From an uncultured Muribaculaceae bacterium (lineage in GTDB: Bacteria; Bacteroidota; Bacteroidia; Bacteroidales; Muribaculaceae): 12,928 bases of DNA. Under the pieces are notes generated by a model that ran no database searches, was not told the DNA's origin, and saw only the letters and a program-made list of their open reading frames with translations. The stretch covers positions 1 through 12,928 of the forward strand of contig CAJUKX010000033.1 of the NCBI GenBank assembly GCA_910586975.1. The letters run 5' to 3'. The first letter of the stretch is position 1, and each line of letters begins with the position of its first letter. A program made the translations under genes and the position numbers. This document shows, piece after piece, positions 6,233-12,928 of the stretch.

Positions 6233-6428
6233 TTGTACCGACATACGACATGCCACCGGCTCTGTAGGGGTGATTTTTAGGTTTTGGCTGTGATGCTTGC
6301 TTGTGAGAGCAGGCTCAGTGTTGTTGTGTTGCAATTCCGGATTTATTCCGGTATTCTTCTCCTCGCCATTTATTGAACTGAAATAATAAGTATGACTAAT
6401 TGAATTATACAATAATAATTAATCAATC

Positions 6429-7946
6429 ATGTTTACTATTTTTCATGGCTTCCATCTTGTAGAAGCTTATCACGAATGGAAAAAGGAGCATCGAAGTAAT
6501 AAGAATCCTATGGGATTGAAGGTGCTCAAGCTTGTGATCGCCGTTGCAGTGGCGTTGTTCTTGTGGATCGCGCCGTCTGATCTTTACGGCCTACCCGGTC
6601 TTAATCCCGTGCAGCACCGTGTGCTGTCGATTTTTGCCTTTGCAGCGCTGATGTGGCTCTTTGACAGCGTACCGGCCTGGACCACCTCTTTGCTTGTGGT
6701 TGTTTTGTTGCTGTTCTGCACTTCTGACAGTGCCCTGTGGTTCTTCCAGACAGACTATGCCACAGGCTCTAAGTTTGAGAATCTGGTGAGCAATACCGCC
6801 CTGCTGCATTGCTTTGCCGACCCTACCATCATGCTGTTTATCGGTGGTTTTATCGTGGCTATCGCCGCTACCAAGAGTGGTCTCGACGTGAAGTTGGCCA
6901 AGGTGATGCTGGCGCCTTTCGGCACCAAGTCTGAGACTGTGCTGCTGGGCTTCCTGCTCGTTACAGCCGTTTTCTCCATGTTTATAAGCAACACTGCCAC
7001 CGCAGCTATGATGCTCACCTTCCTGTCGCCTGTGCTTAAGGCTCTTCCCGCCGACGGCAAGGGTAAGATAGGCTTGGCACTGGCCATACCCGTGGGCGCT
7101 AATATCGGTGGTATAGGTACTCCTATCGGTACACCTCCCAACGCCATCGCTCTGAAGTTCCTCAACGACCCCGCCGGTATGGACCTCGGCATAGGCTTCG
7201 GCCAGTGGATGATGGTGATGGTGCCCTTCACCCTGGTTATGCTCTTCATAGCCTGGATTGTGCTGAAGAAGCTCTTCCCCTTCAAGCAGAAAACCATTCA
7301 CCTCGAAATCGAATCTCACCACGAAGGCAACTGGAAGGATGTGCTTGTGTACGTCACATTCATATTCACCGTGGGCCTGTGGCTCACCGACTCGGTTACC
7401 GGCGTCAATGCCAACGTAGTGGCCATGCTGCCGCTTGGTGTGCTGTGTATGGCAGGCGTAATCACCAAGCGCGACCTTGAACAGATATCTTGGAGTATAC
7501 TGTGGATGATTGCCGGTGCGTTTGCCGTAGGTGTGGCCATGCGCCAGTCGGGCCTTGCCGAATGTATGATTGCCGCCATTCCGTTCAACGAGTGGTCGCC
7601 GCTGTTGGTTATCATTGGCTCGGGACTCCTGTGCTACCTTATGGCCAACTTCATCAGCCATACCGCTACAGCCGCCCTGTTTGTCCCCATCCTTGCCATC
7701 GCCGGCAGCTCGATGTCAGAAAACCTCGCGGCATTCGGCGGCGTATCAACCCTGCTTATCGGTGTAGCCATCTGCTCATCGCTGGCCATGGTGCTCCCCA
7801 TCTCAACACCTCCCAATGCCCTTGCAGATGCTACAGGATTCATCAAGCAGAAGTATATGGTTACAACCGGTCTTATACTTGGTCTTATCGGTTTGTTGCT
7901 TGGCTATCTGGTACTGATATTCTGCGGCATAAACGGAGTGTTCTAA
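6429..7946 (+). CDS. SLC13/DASS-family sodium:dicarboxylate or sulfate symporter
   Basis: The 505-residue inner-membrane protein has about 11-12 hydrophobic segments and the two pseudo-repeats of the divalent anion:Na+ symporter family. Repeat one carries SNTATAAMM (Ser187-Asn188-Thr189) and GTPIGTPPNAIAL (about 230-241). Repeat two carries SHTATAALF (Ser410-His411-Thr412) and STPPNAL (459-465). In the studied member VcINDY both repeats have an SNT motif that binds Na+ and a substrate carboxylate, so His411 in place of Asn is notable. Substrates in the family include succinate, fumarate, malate, citrate and sulfate, and sequence alone does not decide between them. The start is the ATG at 6429 after an AT-rich leader; length is normal for the family. 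It is the only gene downstream of the cobalamin riboswitch and is followed by its own terminator, so B12 supply should control it directly. Confidence 0.88.
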   Translation: MFTIFHGFHLVEAYHEWKKEHRSNKNPMGLKVLKLVIAVAVALFLWIAPSDLYGLPGLNPVQHRVLSIFAFAALMWLFDSVPAWTTSLLVVVLLLFCTSDSALWFFQTDYATGSKFENLVSNTALLHCFADPTIMLFIGGFIVAIAATKSGLDVKLAKVMLAPFGTKSETVLLGFLLVTAVFSMFISNTATAAMMLTFLSPVLKALPADGKGKIGLALAIPVGANIGGIGTPIGTPPNAIALKFLNDPAGMDLGIGFGQWMMVMVPFTLVMLFIAWIVLKKLFPFKQKTIHLEIESHHEGNWKDVLVYVTFIFTVGLWLTDSVTGVNANVVAMLPLGVLCMAGVITKRDLEQISWSILWMIAGAFAVGVAMRQSGLAECMIAAIPFNEWSPLLVIIGSGLLCYLMANFISHTATAALFVPILAIAGSSMSENLAAFGGVSTLLIGVAICSSLAMVLPISTPPNALADATGFIKQKYMVTTGLILGLIGLLLGYLVLIFCGINGVF

Positions 7947-7968
7947 ACCCACAATTCCCATACAGAAT

Positions 7969-7998
7969 AAAAAAAGAGGCTGCAAAGCCTCTTTTTTT
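7969..7998 (+). terminator. Rho-independent terminator of the transporter gene
   Basis: AAAAAAAGAGGC (7969-7980) pairs with GCCTCTTTTTTT (7987-7998) around a six-base loop. It begins 22 bp after the stop codon. The A-run on the left makes it symmetrical, so it could also stop minus-strand transcripts. Confidence 0.9.
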
Positions 7999-8010
7999 AT
8001 GGTCGTGATA

Positions 8011-8078
8011 GGGCATTGATGGTATAATGCCTTGGCTATCGGGAATATGGCATCCGAAGGTGAGGTTCTGCAATACCC
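8011..8078. repeat. Dispersed repeat, short copy
   Basis: This is the same repeat as at 5552-5865, in the same orientation but without the fold-back insert: the two shared blocks are joined at CCGAAGGTGAGG (8054-8065). ATGCC (8027-8031) and GGCAT (8049-8053) could pair. Together with the long copy it flanks the riboswitch-transporter unit as a direct repeat. The rest of the 7947-8251 gap holds the terminator, this repeat and the hairpin at 8155, with no supported gene. Confidence 0.7.
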
Positions 8079-8154
8079 ACTTTATGATGTAGTATAATCA
8101 TTTCCAAACCGGCTGCTTTATCCATCGTATAGGAATAGTTTCGTATAAAACGCA

Positions 8155-8198
8155 GGCTCGGCCACTGATTTTCAGCGGCCGAGCCTTGTGTTTTTTTG
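8155..8198. terminator. Strong GC-rich hairpin with T-run
   Basis: GGCTCGGCC (8155-8163) pairs with GGCCGAGCC (8177-8185), with an inner CTG/CAG helix. TTGTGTTTTTTT follows on the plus strand. On the minus strand the hairpin is followed by GCGTTTTATA. It lies 66 bp past the stop of the minus-strand sugar operon and probably ends that operon as well as any plus-strand read-through. Confidence 0.75.
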
Positions 8199-8251
8199 CT
8201 TTAACCGATTTTTATCGGACGGCAATTATTTAATATCAGCTGATGTCGGTA

Positions 8252-9154
8252 TCAGAACATCTTTTCGGGGTATGTGCCGTCGGCGTGAAGCGACGCGAGT
8301 TTGTCTACAACACCCTGACGGTCGGCGGCGTATGTTACGCCAAACCAGCGAGAGTCGGTGTCGAGTACCTTTACGGTAGCTTCGCCGTTCTTGATAAGGG
8401 TGTCGATGCACAGGGGGATGAAGAATTCAGCCTTGGGAGTGTTGATGTCGCGGTCGAGGAAGCGACGGAACTCGCGGTCGCTGTACTTGAAGTAGTCGGG
8501 TGTGAAGCCCCAGAGGTTCATTGATACGGGTGTCTTGGGGTCGAGGGTCTGCACCTGATCGTTCTCGTCGGTGAAAACGATATTGTGATCCTTGTCATAC
8601 GAGATGGCAGTGCGTTCAACCACGTCGGTGAGCAGGCCGTCCTTGGTCTGGCAAACGCCGCGTGCCACTGAGCCGTTCTCGGTCATTGTGTTGCCAACGC
8701 GGAAACCTACCATAGAGTAGTCGCCCTCGTGGTCGCGTTCGCGCATGAGGTCTTCGGCGATAACGCGGAAAGCGTCGCGGCCGTAGAAGTCGTCGGCGTT
8801 GATTACGGCAAAGGGAGTGTCGATGGCTTCAGCGCCCATGAGTACGGCGTGGTTTGTACCCCAGGGTTTGGTGCGGTCTTCCGGGCAGGTGTAACCTTCG
8901 GGAAGTTTGTCGATAGACTGGAAAACCACCTTCACGGGGATGTGGCCTTCGTATTTTGAGAGGATTTTTTCGCGGAAGTCTTTTTCAAAGTCCTTGCGGA
9001 TTACAAAAACTACTTGTCCGAATCCCGACTGGATAGCGTCGTAGATAGAGTAGTCCATGATTGTTTCGCCGTGAGGGCCGAGACCGTCGAGCTGCTTGAG
9101 GCCTCCGTAGCGTGAGCCCATTCCGGCTGCAAGTACAAATAATGTTGGTTTCAT
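8252..9154 (-). CDS. Sugar-1-phosphate nucleotidyltransferase
   Basis: The 300-residue cytoplasmic protein belongs to the NTP-transferase (GT-A-like) superfamily. Residues 8-20 (LAAGMGSRYGGLK) are the nucleotide-binding signature GxGxR...K, with Arg15 and Lys20 expected to contact the phosphates. KPWGTNHAV (96-104) is the usual GT-x-HA base-binding loop, and NADDFYG (119-125) supplies the metal-binding Asp. The enzyme should join an NTP and a sugar-1-phosphate to make an NDP-sugar plus pyrophosphate. The sugar cannot be read from the sequence. It is the third gene of the galK-GH51 unit, 19 bp after the GH51 stop, so galactose-1-phosphate, with UDP-galactose as product, is a reasonable guess. 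Glucose-1-phosphate is the main alternative. It lacks the left-handed beta-helix domain of GlmU/GlgC-type enzymes. Confidence 0.85.
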   Translation of the reverse strand: MKPTLFVLAAGMGSRYGGLKQLDGLGPHGETIMDYSIYDAIQSGFGQVVFVIRKDFEKDFREKILSKYEGHIPVKVVFQSIDKLPEGYTCPEDRTKPWGTNHAVLMGAEAIDTPFAVINADDFYGRDAFRVIAEDLMRERDHEGDYSMVGFRVGNTMTENGSVARGVCQTKDGLLTDVVERTAISYDKDHNIVFTDENDQVQTLDPKTPVSMNLWGFTPDYFKYSDREFRRFLDRDINTPKAEFFIPLCIDTLIKNGEATVKVLDTDSRWFGVTYAADRQGVVDKLASLHADGTYPEKMF

Positions 9155-9173
9155 GTTTGGGATATAATTGGAT

Positions 9174-10718
9174 TTATTTTAATGTAACAGACACTATGCT
9201 GAGGGCAGGGATGTCGAGGGTGAGAGTGTTGCCCTTAACCTTGGCACCCTTGAAAGGCACAGGCTTTACGTTTTCGGGATTTTCAAAGGTGTTCATGGCG
9301 TGCATGTCCTTGGCTGTCAGGATTTCTGCATCGGCCACTTTGAGACCCTTGAGGCCGTCGATGTTGATGTTGACCTTATGGCCTTCCTTGAGCATGGGGT
9401 TGGTAAGGCTCACTGTGATTGAACCGTCGGCAGCCTTGGTGGCTGTGGCGCCCAGCTCGGGATAGGGGCGGCCCTTCTTGTCCTTGAAAATCTCGCAGTT
9501 GAAGTCGAGGGGGATGTTTACGGCATCCTGGTGCGGACGGTACATGCGGAATACGTAGTAGGTGGGCGATTTGAAGAACTTGTCGCCCTTGGTGTACCAC
9601 ATGGTCTGGAGCACGTTGGCCAGCTGTGCGATGTTTGTCATGCGCACGCGGTCGGCGTGGTTGTGGAAGATGTTGAGGGTGAGTGCGGCAACCATGGCAT
9701 CGCGCATGGTGTTCTGCTGCAGCAGGTGGCCGGGGGTAGAGCCGGGTTCTTCGTCAAACCATGTGCCCCATTCGTCAACGAGCAGACCCACTTTTTTCTT
9801 GGGGTCGTACTTGTCCATGATTGCAATGTGCTTGTTGAGCACGGTGTCAATCTCGAGGGCTTTACCAATGGTGGCGTAGTAGTCGGTTTCGTCAAACTGA
9901 GTGGCCGAGCCTTTGGTTTTCCAGTCGTCCACGGTGTAGTAGTGGAGCGAGAGACCGTCCATACGTCCGCGTCCCACGCGTTCCATCAGCACCTTGGTCC
10001 AGTTGTAGTCGTAGTCGCTGGCGCCCGATGCAATGCGGTATAGCTTGTTTTCGGGCTGGTTGCGCATGTAGGTTGAGTAGCGGCGGTAGTTGTCGGCATA
10101 GTACTCGGGGCGCATGTTTCCGCCGCAACCCCACGACTCGTTGCCGATACCGATGAATTTGAGCTTCCAAGGCTCGGTACGTCCGTTGGCGGCGCGTTCG
10201 CGGGCCAGGGGACCGTTGGGGGCGGTGACGTATTCCACCCACTGGGCTGCTTCCTGTACAGTACCGCTGCCTATGTTTACCGACAGATAAGGCTCTATGC
10301 CGGCAAGCTCGCACAGGTCAAAGAATTCGTGAGTACCGAAAGAGTTGTCCTCGACGGTTCCACCCCAGTTGTTGTTGATGAGGGTGGGGCGGTTTTTGGG
10401 GTCGCCTATACCGTCGCGCCAGTGATAGTCGTCGGCAAAGCAGCCGCCGGGCCAGCGCAGCACGGGCACCTTGAGGTCGCGCAGTGCTTCGAGGGCATCG
10501 TTACGGTAGCCTTTGGTGTTGGGAATGGGCGAGTCTTCGCCTACCCATATACCTTCGTACACGCACGCGCCGAGGTGTTCGGCAAACTGGCCGTAAATCA
10601 TGCGCGATACGGTGTCGGTGGCCTGATCGGGATGTACGTTGATGTCGATAGTGCCGGCAGCGGCCGCGAGGGCCGCGCCGAGCGCTATTGAAGATGTAAA
10701 CAGTGATTTAAACTTCAT
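9174..10718 (-). CDS. Secreted GH51 alpha-L-arabinofuranosidase
   Basis: The 514-residue protein has an N-terminal Sec signal peptide (about 1-21, ending GAALAAAAG, no lipobox), so it is periplasmic or secreted. The catalytic barrel shows family 51 landmarks: IYGQFAEHLG (41-50), VPVLRWPGGCFADDYHW (84-100), FIGIGNESWGCGG (188-200) with the acid/base Glu194, and GLLVDEWGTWF (311-321) with the nucleophile Glu316. The C-terminal 110 residues or so are the all-beta accessory domain, ending SIVSVTLK. Such enzymes release terminal L-arabinofuranose from arabinan, arabinoxylan or arabinogalactan with retention. Length is normal and both catalytic residues are present. It is 18 bp downstream of galactokinase and 19 bp upstream of the nucleotidyltransferase, so the three are one operon, suggesting an arabinose- and galactose-bearing substrate. 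Confidence 0.95.
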   Translation of the reverse strand: MKFKSLFTSSIALGAALAAAAGTIDINVHPDQATDTVSRMIYGQFAEHLGACVYEGIWVGEDSPIPNTKGYRNDALEALRDLKVPVLRWPGGCFADDYHWRDGIGDPKNRPTLINNNWGGTVEDNSFGTHEFFDLCELAGIEPYLSVNIGSGTVQEAAQWVEYVTAPNGPLARERAANGRTEPWKLKFIGIGNESWGCGGNMRPEYYADNYRRYSTYMRNQPENKLYRIASGASDYDYNWTKVLMERVGRGRMDGLSLHYYTVDDWKTKGSATQFDETDYYATIGKALEIDTVLNKHIAIMDKYDPKKKVGLLVDEWGTWFDEEPGSTPGHLLQQNTMRDAMVAALTLNIFHNHADRVRMTNIAQLANVLQTMWYTKGDKFFKSPTYYVFRMYRPHQDAVNIPLDFNCEIFKDKKGRPYPELGATATKAADGSITVSLTNPMLKEGHKVNINIDGLKGLKVADAEILTAKDMHAMNTFENPENVKPVPFKGAKVKGNTLTLDIPALSIVSVTLK

Positions 10719-10736
10719 GAGGGGCGGATGGGGGGA

Positions 10737-11873
10737 TTATTCTTCCCAACGGCGGGCACCGTCGCTTATGATAACTTCGTATACTTTAGGTTCGTGACCG
10801 TACTTTTCGTTGAAACGGGTCTTGGCTTCGTTGATGAAGTGGTCGAGCAGTTCGTTCTTCACGAGGTTGATTGTGCAACCGCCGAAGCCGCCGCCCATGA
10901 TGCGTGAGCCGGTAACGCCACATTCCTTGGCGATGTCGTTGAGGTAGTCGAGCTCTTCGCAGCTTACCTCATAGTCCTTTGAGAGACCGTTGTGAGTGGC
11001 ATACATGCACTTGCCCACGGTTTCGTAGTCGCCGTTGTTGAGGGCGTCGCACACGTCGAGAACGCGCTGTTTTTCCTCGATAACGAATTTGGCGCGGAAG
11101 TAGTCTTCGGCAGTGATGTCGCTCTTGACGGCTTCGAGCATTTCCATAGTGGCGTCGCGGAGTGTTTCAAGGCCAAGGCGCTTGGCAACACGTTCGCAAG
11201 ATGCGCGGCGCTTGTTGTAGGGCGAGTCGGCCAGTTCGTGCTTCACGCGAGAGTCGAGGAGCACCAGGGTGTAGCCTTCGGGATTGAAGGGATAGTATTC
11301 AAATTCCATTGAACGGCAGTCAAGGCGCATCAGATGGCCCTTCTTGCCGCATACGCTTGCAAACTGGTCCATGATACCGCAGTTCACGCCGCAGTAGTTG
11401 TGTTCGGTGCTCTGGCCTATGCGGGCGAGTTCAAACTTGTCGATGTTGTTTTCGTTGAAGAGGTCGTTGAGAGCGAAAGCGAAGCAAGATTCGAGAGCTG
11501 CCGAGCTCGAAAGACCTGCACCCAGGGGTACGTTGCCGGCAAATACGGCGTCGAAGCCCTGTACCTTGCCGCCACGCTTGAGAATCTCGCGGCATACGCC
11601 GAAGATGTAGCGTGCCCATGACTGCTCGGGAGCGTCGGCTTCGTTAAGACCGAATTCGGCGTAGTCGTCGATATCTATAGAGTACACGCGCACTTTGTCG
11701 GTGTCGTTGGGACGGATTTCAGCAGCGATTACTTTGTCGATGGCGCCCGGGAATACGAAGCCGCCGTTGTAGTCGGTGTGTTCGCCTATGAGGTTGATAC
11801 GGCCGGCTGAGGCATAGAAGGTACCTTCGCCGCCGAAACGTTTTTCAAATTCTGATTGGATTTTTGCTTTCAT
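10737..11873 (-). CDS. galK: Galactokinase
   Basis: The 378-residue GHMP-family kinase phosphorylates D-galactose to galactose-1-phosphate with ATP, the first committed Leloir step, in the cytoplasm. The galactokinase signature GRINLIGEHTDYNGG is at 24-38. The ATP-binding GHMP motif PLGAGLSSSAA is at 116-126. The catalytic Asp169 is in CGIMDQ, and the third motif GSRIMGGGFGGC is at 322-333. Length is normal and no key residue is missing. The ATG at 11873 lies after an AT-rich leader with a possible -7 box. It heads a three-gene unit with GH51 and a nucleotidyltransferase. No galT, galE or galM is visible in the window. Confidence 0.96.
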   Translation of the reverse strand: MKAKIQSEFEKRFGGEGTFYASAGRINLIGEHTDYNGGFVFPGAIDKVIAAEIRPNDTDKVRVYSIDIDDYAEFGLNEADAPEQSWARYIFGVCREILKRGGKVQGFDAVFAGNVPLGAGLSSSAALESCFAFALNDLFNENNIDKFELARIGQSTEHNYCGVNCGIMDQFASVCGKKGHLMRLDCRSMEFEYYPFNPEGYTLVLLDSRVKHELADSPYNKRRASCERVAKRLGLETLRDATMEMLEAVKSDITAEDYFRAKFVIEEKQRVLDVCDALNNGDYETVGKCMYATHNGLSKDYEVSCEELDYLNDIAKECGVTGSRIMGGGFGGCTINLVKNELLDHFINEAKTRFNEKYGHEPKVYEVIISDGARRWEE

Positions 11874-11908
11874 GATTTTATGATTTATGAGTTATTTATA
11901 TCTAAGTG

Positions 11909-11916
11909 CAAAGATA
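11909..11916 (-). promoter_or_regulatory. Possible -7 box of the galK operon
   Basis: Read on the minus strand, TATCTTTG matches TAnnTTTG, 36 bp before the galK start. No good -33 box lies 19-21 bp upstream, so it is either activator dependent or secondary to transcription from the BNR gene. An AT-rich palindrome, ATAATT-AAAA-AATTAT, overlaps its upstream edge. Confidence 0.4.
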
Positions 11917-11972
11917 ATTAAAAAATTATTATGAGTATGTGGCAATCTCTTCCAAATATGTGTCCGAATCTC

Positions 11973-12928
11973 TTATTTTTCTACAGCGAGTATGTACACG
12001 GGTTGGGGAGGTGTAGTGGTTACACGCTCGCCGTCACCCTGGTCGGTCTGCTGTACGTATATATTGAGTTTTCGGTCGTCGCGCCACAGGTCATAGTCGA
12101 GCGATGGCTCCCATGCGCCTACGCTGAAGTCGGTGAGGTCTGAGATTTGCCATGGCGAGGATGCGTCGGGACGGTATGCCATGCTCACCTTGCTACCGCG
12201 CTCGGTGTCGCGGAATATATAGAATACTTCGTCGCCGTCGGCTACCAGACGCGGGCGCGAGATTGGAATCATCTTGGTGCCTCCGCCCGAGAGCGAGAAT
12301 GGGGTTGAGCGGCGGTTGACCACACTCATGCGCCAGCCGGTGCCGTCGTTCTCTACAAGGCGGTAGCAGGGAATTGAGTCGCCCTGTTCGCGCCAGTATG
12401 TCGCAATCATTGGGTGATTGGCGGTATTGGCAGTCATAGAAGTCTGGTTGATAAGCTCTGATTTTTGAGGAATCTTCCAGGCTATTTCGGCGGTGGCGGC
12501 AGTGATGGGCAGTTGGTATGCGGTGCCGTCGCTGCGTTGCCATGTCTTGCCGCCGTCCAGCGAGCGGGCGTAGCACAGGTCGTGGTTGGTCTCTACCATC
12601 CAAGTCTCGCGCCATACCCACGACAGGTGTATCGTGGAGTCGTCGCCCACGCACAGTTGCCAGTAGGCGTTGCGGTCGCCCTCGCCGTCGAGCAGCACGT
12701 CGTGCAGGCGTTCCCAGGTGGCTGTGTCGGGGTCGTATATGTTTATTACCATGTTGCCTCCGCCCGAGAAGCCCGAGCGGTAAACAAACAGCATCTTGCC
12801 CGAGGGCAGGGGATAGAATTCAGGATAAGTGACGTCCTGCTCGTTGCGGCCTACCATAGGCTCAAGCGGCCCCAGCGACAACGAGCCGGGAGCTATCGAG
12901 CGGGCATAGTGCAGCGGGTGGCCGTGGT
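11973..12928 (-). CDS. BNR-repeat (sialidase-like propeller) protein, 5' end outside window
   Basis: The frame is open from the right edge to a TAA at 11973-11975, so at least 317 residues are present and the N-terminus is missing. A TTG at 12881 is not a convincing start, because the frame continues upstream with HGHPLHYARSIAPGS, which is part of the fold. The sequence reads as a beta-propeller of the BNR type. One Asp box, SLDGGKTW, is encoded at 12540-12563, and other blades show PEFYPLPSGKMLFVYRSG, DSTIHLSWVWRE and HPMIATYW. The pattern best fits the BNR-4 family, found in secreted proteins that act on or bind acidic plant or algal polysaccharides. Catalytic activity cannot be claimed. 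It lies 99 bp upstream of galK on the same strand and may share regulation. Confidence 0.8.
   Translation of the reverse strand, partial: HGHPLHYARSIAPGSLSLGPLEPMVGRNEQDVTYPEFYPLPSGKMLFVYRSGFSGGGNMVINIYDPDTATWERLHDVLLDGEGDRNAYWQLCVGDDSTIHLSWVWRETWMVETNHDLCYARSLDGGKTWQRSDGTAYQLPITAATAEIAWKIPQKSELINQTSMTANTANHPMIATYWREQGDSIPCYRLVENDGTGWRMSVVNRRSTPFSLSGGGTKMIPISRPRLVADGDEVFYIFRDTERGSKVSMAYRPDASSPWQISDLTDFSVGAWEPSLDYDLWRDDRKLNIYVQQTDQGDGERVTTTPPQPVYILAVEK

Noticed and set aside
6338..6353. CCGGA/TCCGG hairpin in the leader as a riboswitch terminator
   Set aside because: Short stem and the following TATTCTTCTCC is not a proper T-run.
6107..6412. 101-codon minus-strand frame over the riboswitch
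   Set aside because: Overlaps the structured aptamer and shows no family or signal features.
6591..7661. 356-codon open frame antisense to the transporter
   Set aside because: His/Gln/Gly-rich with no domain and fully inside a clear membrane-protein gene; a codon-bias shadow.
7490..8008. 172-codon plus-strand frame overlapping the transporter end
   Set aside because: Out of frame with the SLC13 gene and rich in Cys/Arg/His; runs into the terminator.
8205..8218. CCGAT-TTTT-ATCGG hairpin as terminator of the nucleotidyltransferase gene
   Set aside because: Only five base pairs and no T-run on the minus strand; the stronger hairpin at 8155 is the better candidate.
9531..10043. 170-codon open frame antisense to GH51
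   Set aside because: Runs opposite the conserved catalytic region of GH51; composition is that of an antisense shadow.

Overview
The window looks like a chromosome segment of a gut Bacteroidales bacterium, most likely Muribaculaceae or a close relative. The main support is several exact matches to the Bacteroidetes -7 promoter box TAnnTTTG, starts without Shine-Dalgarno sequences, many lipoproteins, and secreted glycan-acting enzymes. The genus is inferred, not proven.

Positions 1-5504 hold a signalling and envelope cluster. On the plus strand at the left edge is a TonB C-terminal-domain gene that appears to have lost its N-terminal part. On the minus strand are a small two-helix membrane protein, a transmembrane Hanks-type Ser/Thr kinase with an intact catalytic core, and a 193-residue protein with a helical, possibly DNA-binding N-terminus. 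Divergent from these, on the plus strand, runs a tight four-gene unit: a zinc-ribbon membrane protein and three small lipoproteins, ending in a clear terminator at 5472-5504. Two intergenic regions here carry 10-bp-spaced direct repeats that look like regulator sites: two copies of TGACACGTGC before the kinase, and three TTTGAA cores between the divergent promoters.

Positions 5505-8251 hold one transporter gene and its control region. First comes a roughly 250-bp nested fold-back repeat built from four copies of a 17-bp unit in alternating orientation. It is followed by a -7 promoter box, a well-formed cobalamin (B12) riboswitch, a long leader, and an SLC13/DASS-type sodium:anion (dicarboxylate or sulfate) symporter. 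A bidirectional-looking terminator follows, then a short copy of the same dispersed repeat lacking the fold-back insert, and a second strong hairpin. The pairing of a B12 riboswitch with a DASS transporter is the most interesting biology here. B12 is needed to turn succinate into propionate in Bacteroidales, so the transporter may be a succinate exporter used when B12 is scarce.

Positions 8252-12928 are a minus-strand sugar-use region. A BNR-repeat sialidase-like protein is cut by the right edge. After about 100 bp come galactokinase, a secreted GH51 alpha-L-arabinofuranosidase and a sugar-1-phosphate nucleotidyltransferase, with gaps of only 18-19 bp. This suggests handling of arabinose- and galactose-containing plant polysaccharide. 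No galT is present, and the nucleotidyltransferase could make UDP-galactose from the galactokinase product. No tRNA, rRNA, CRISPR array or transposase gene was seen.
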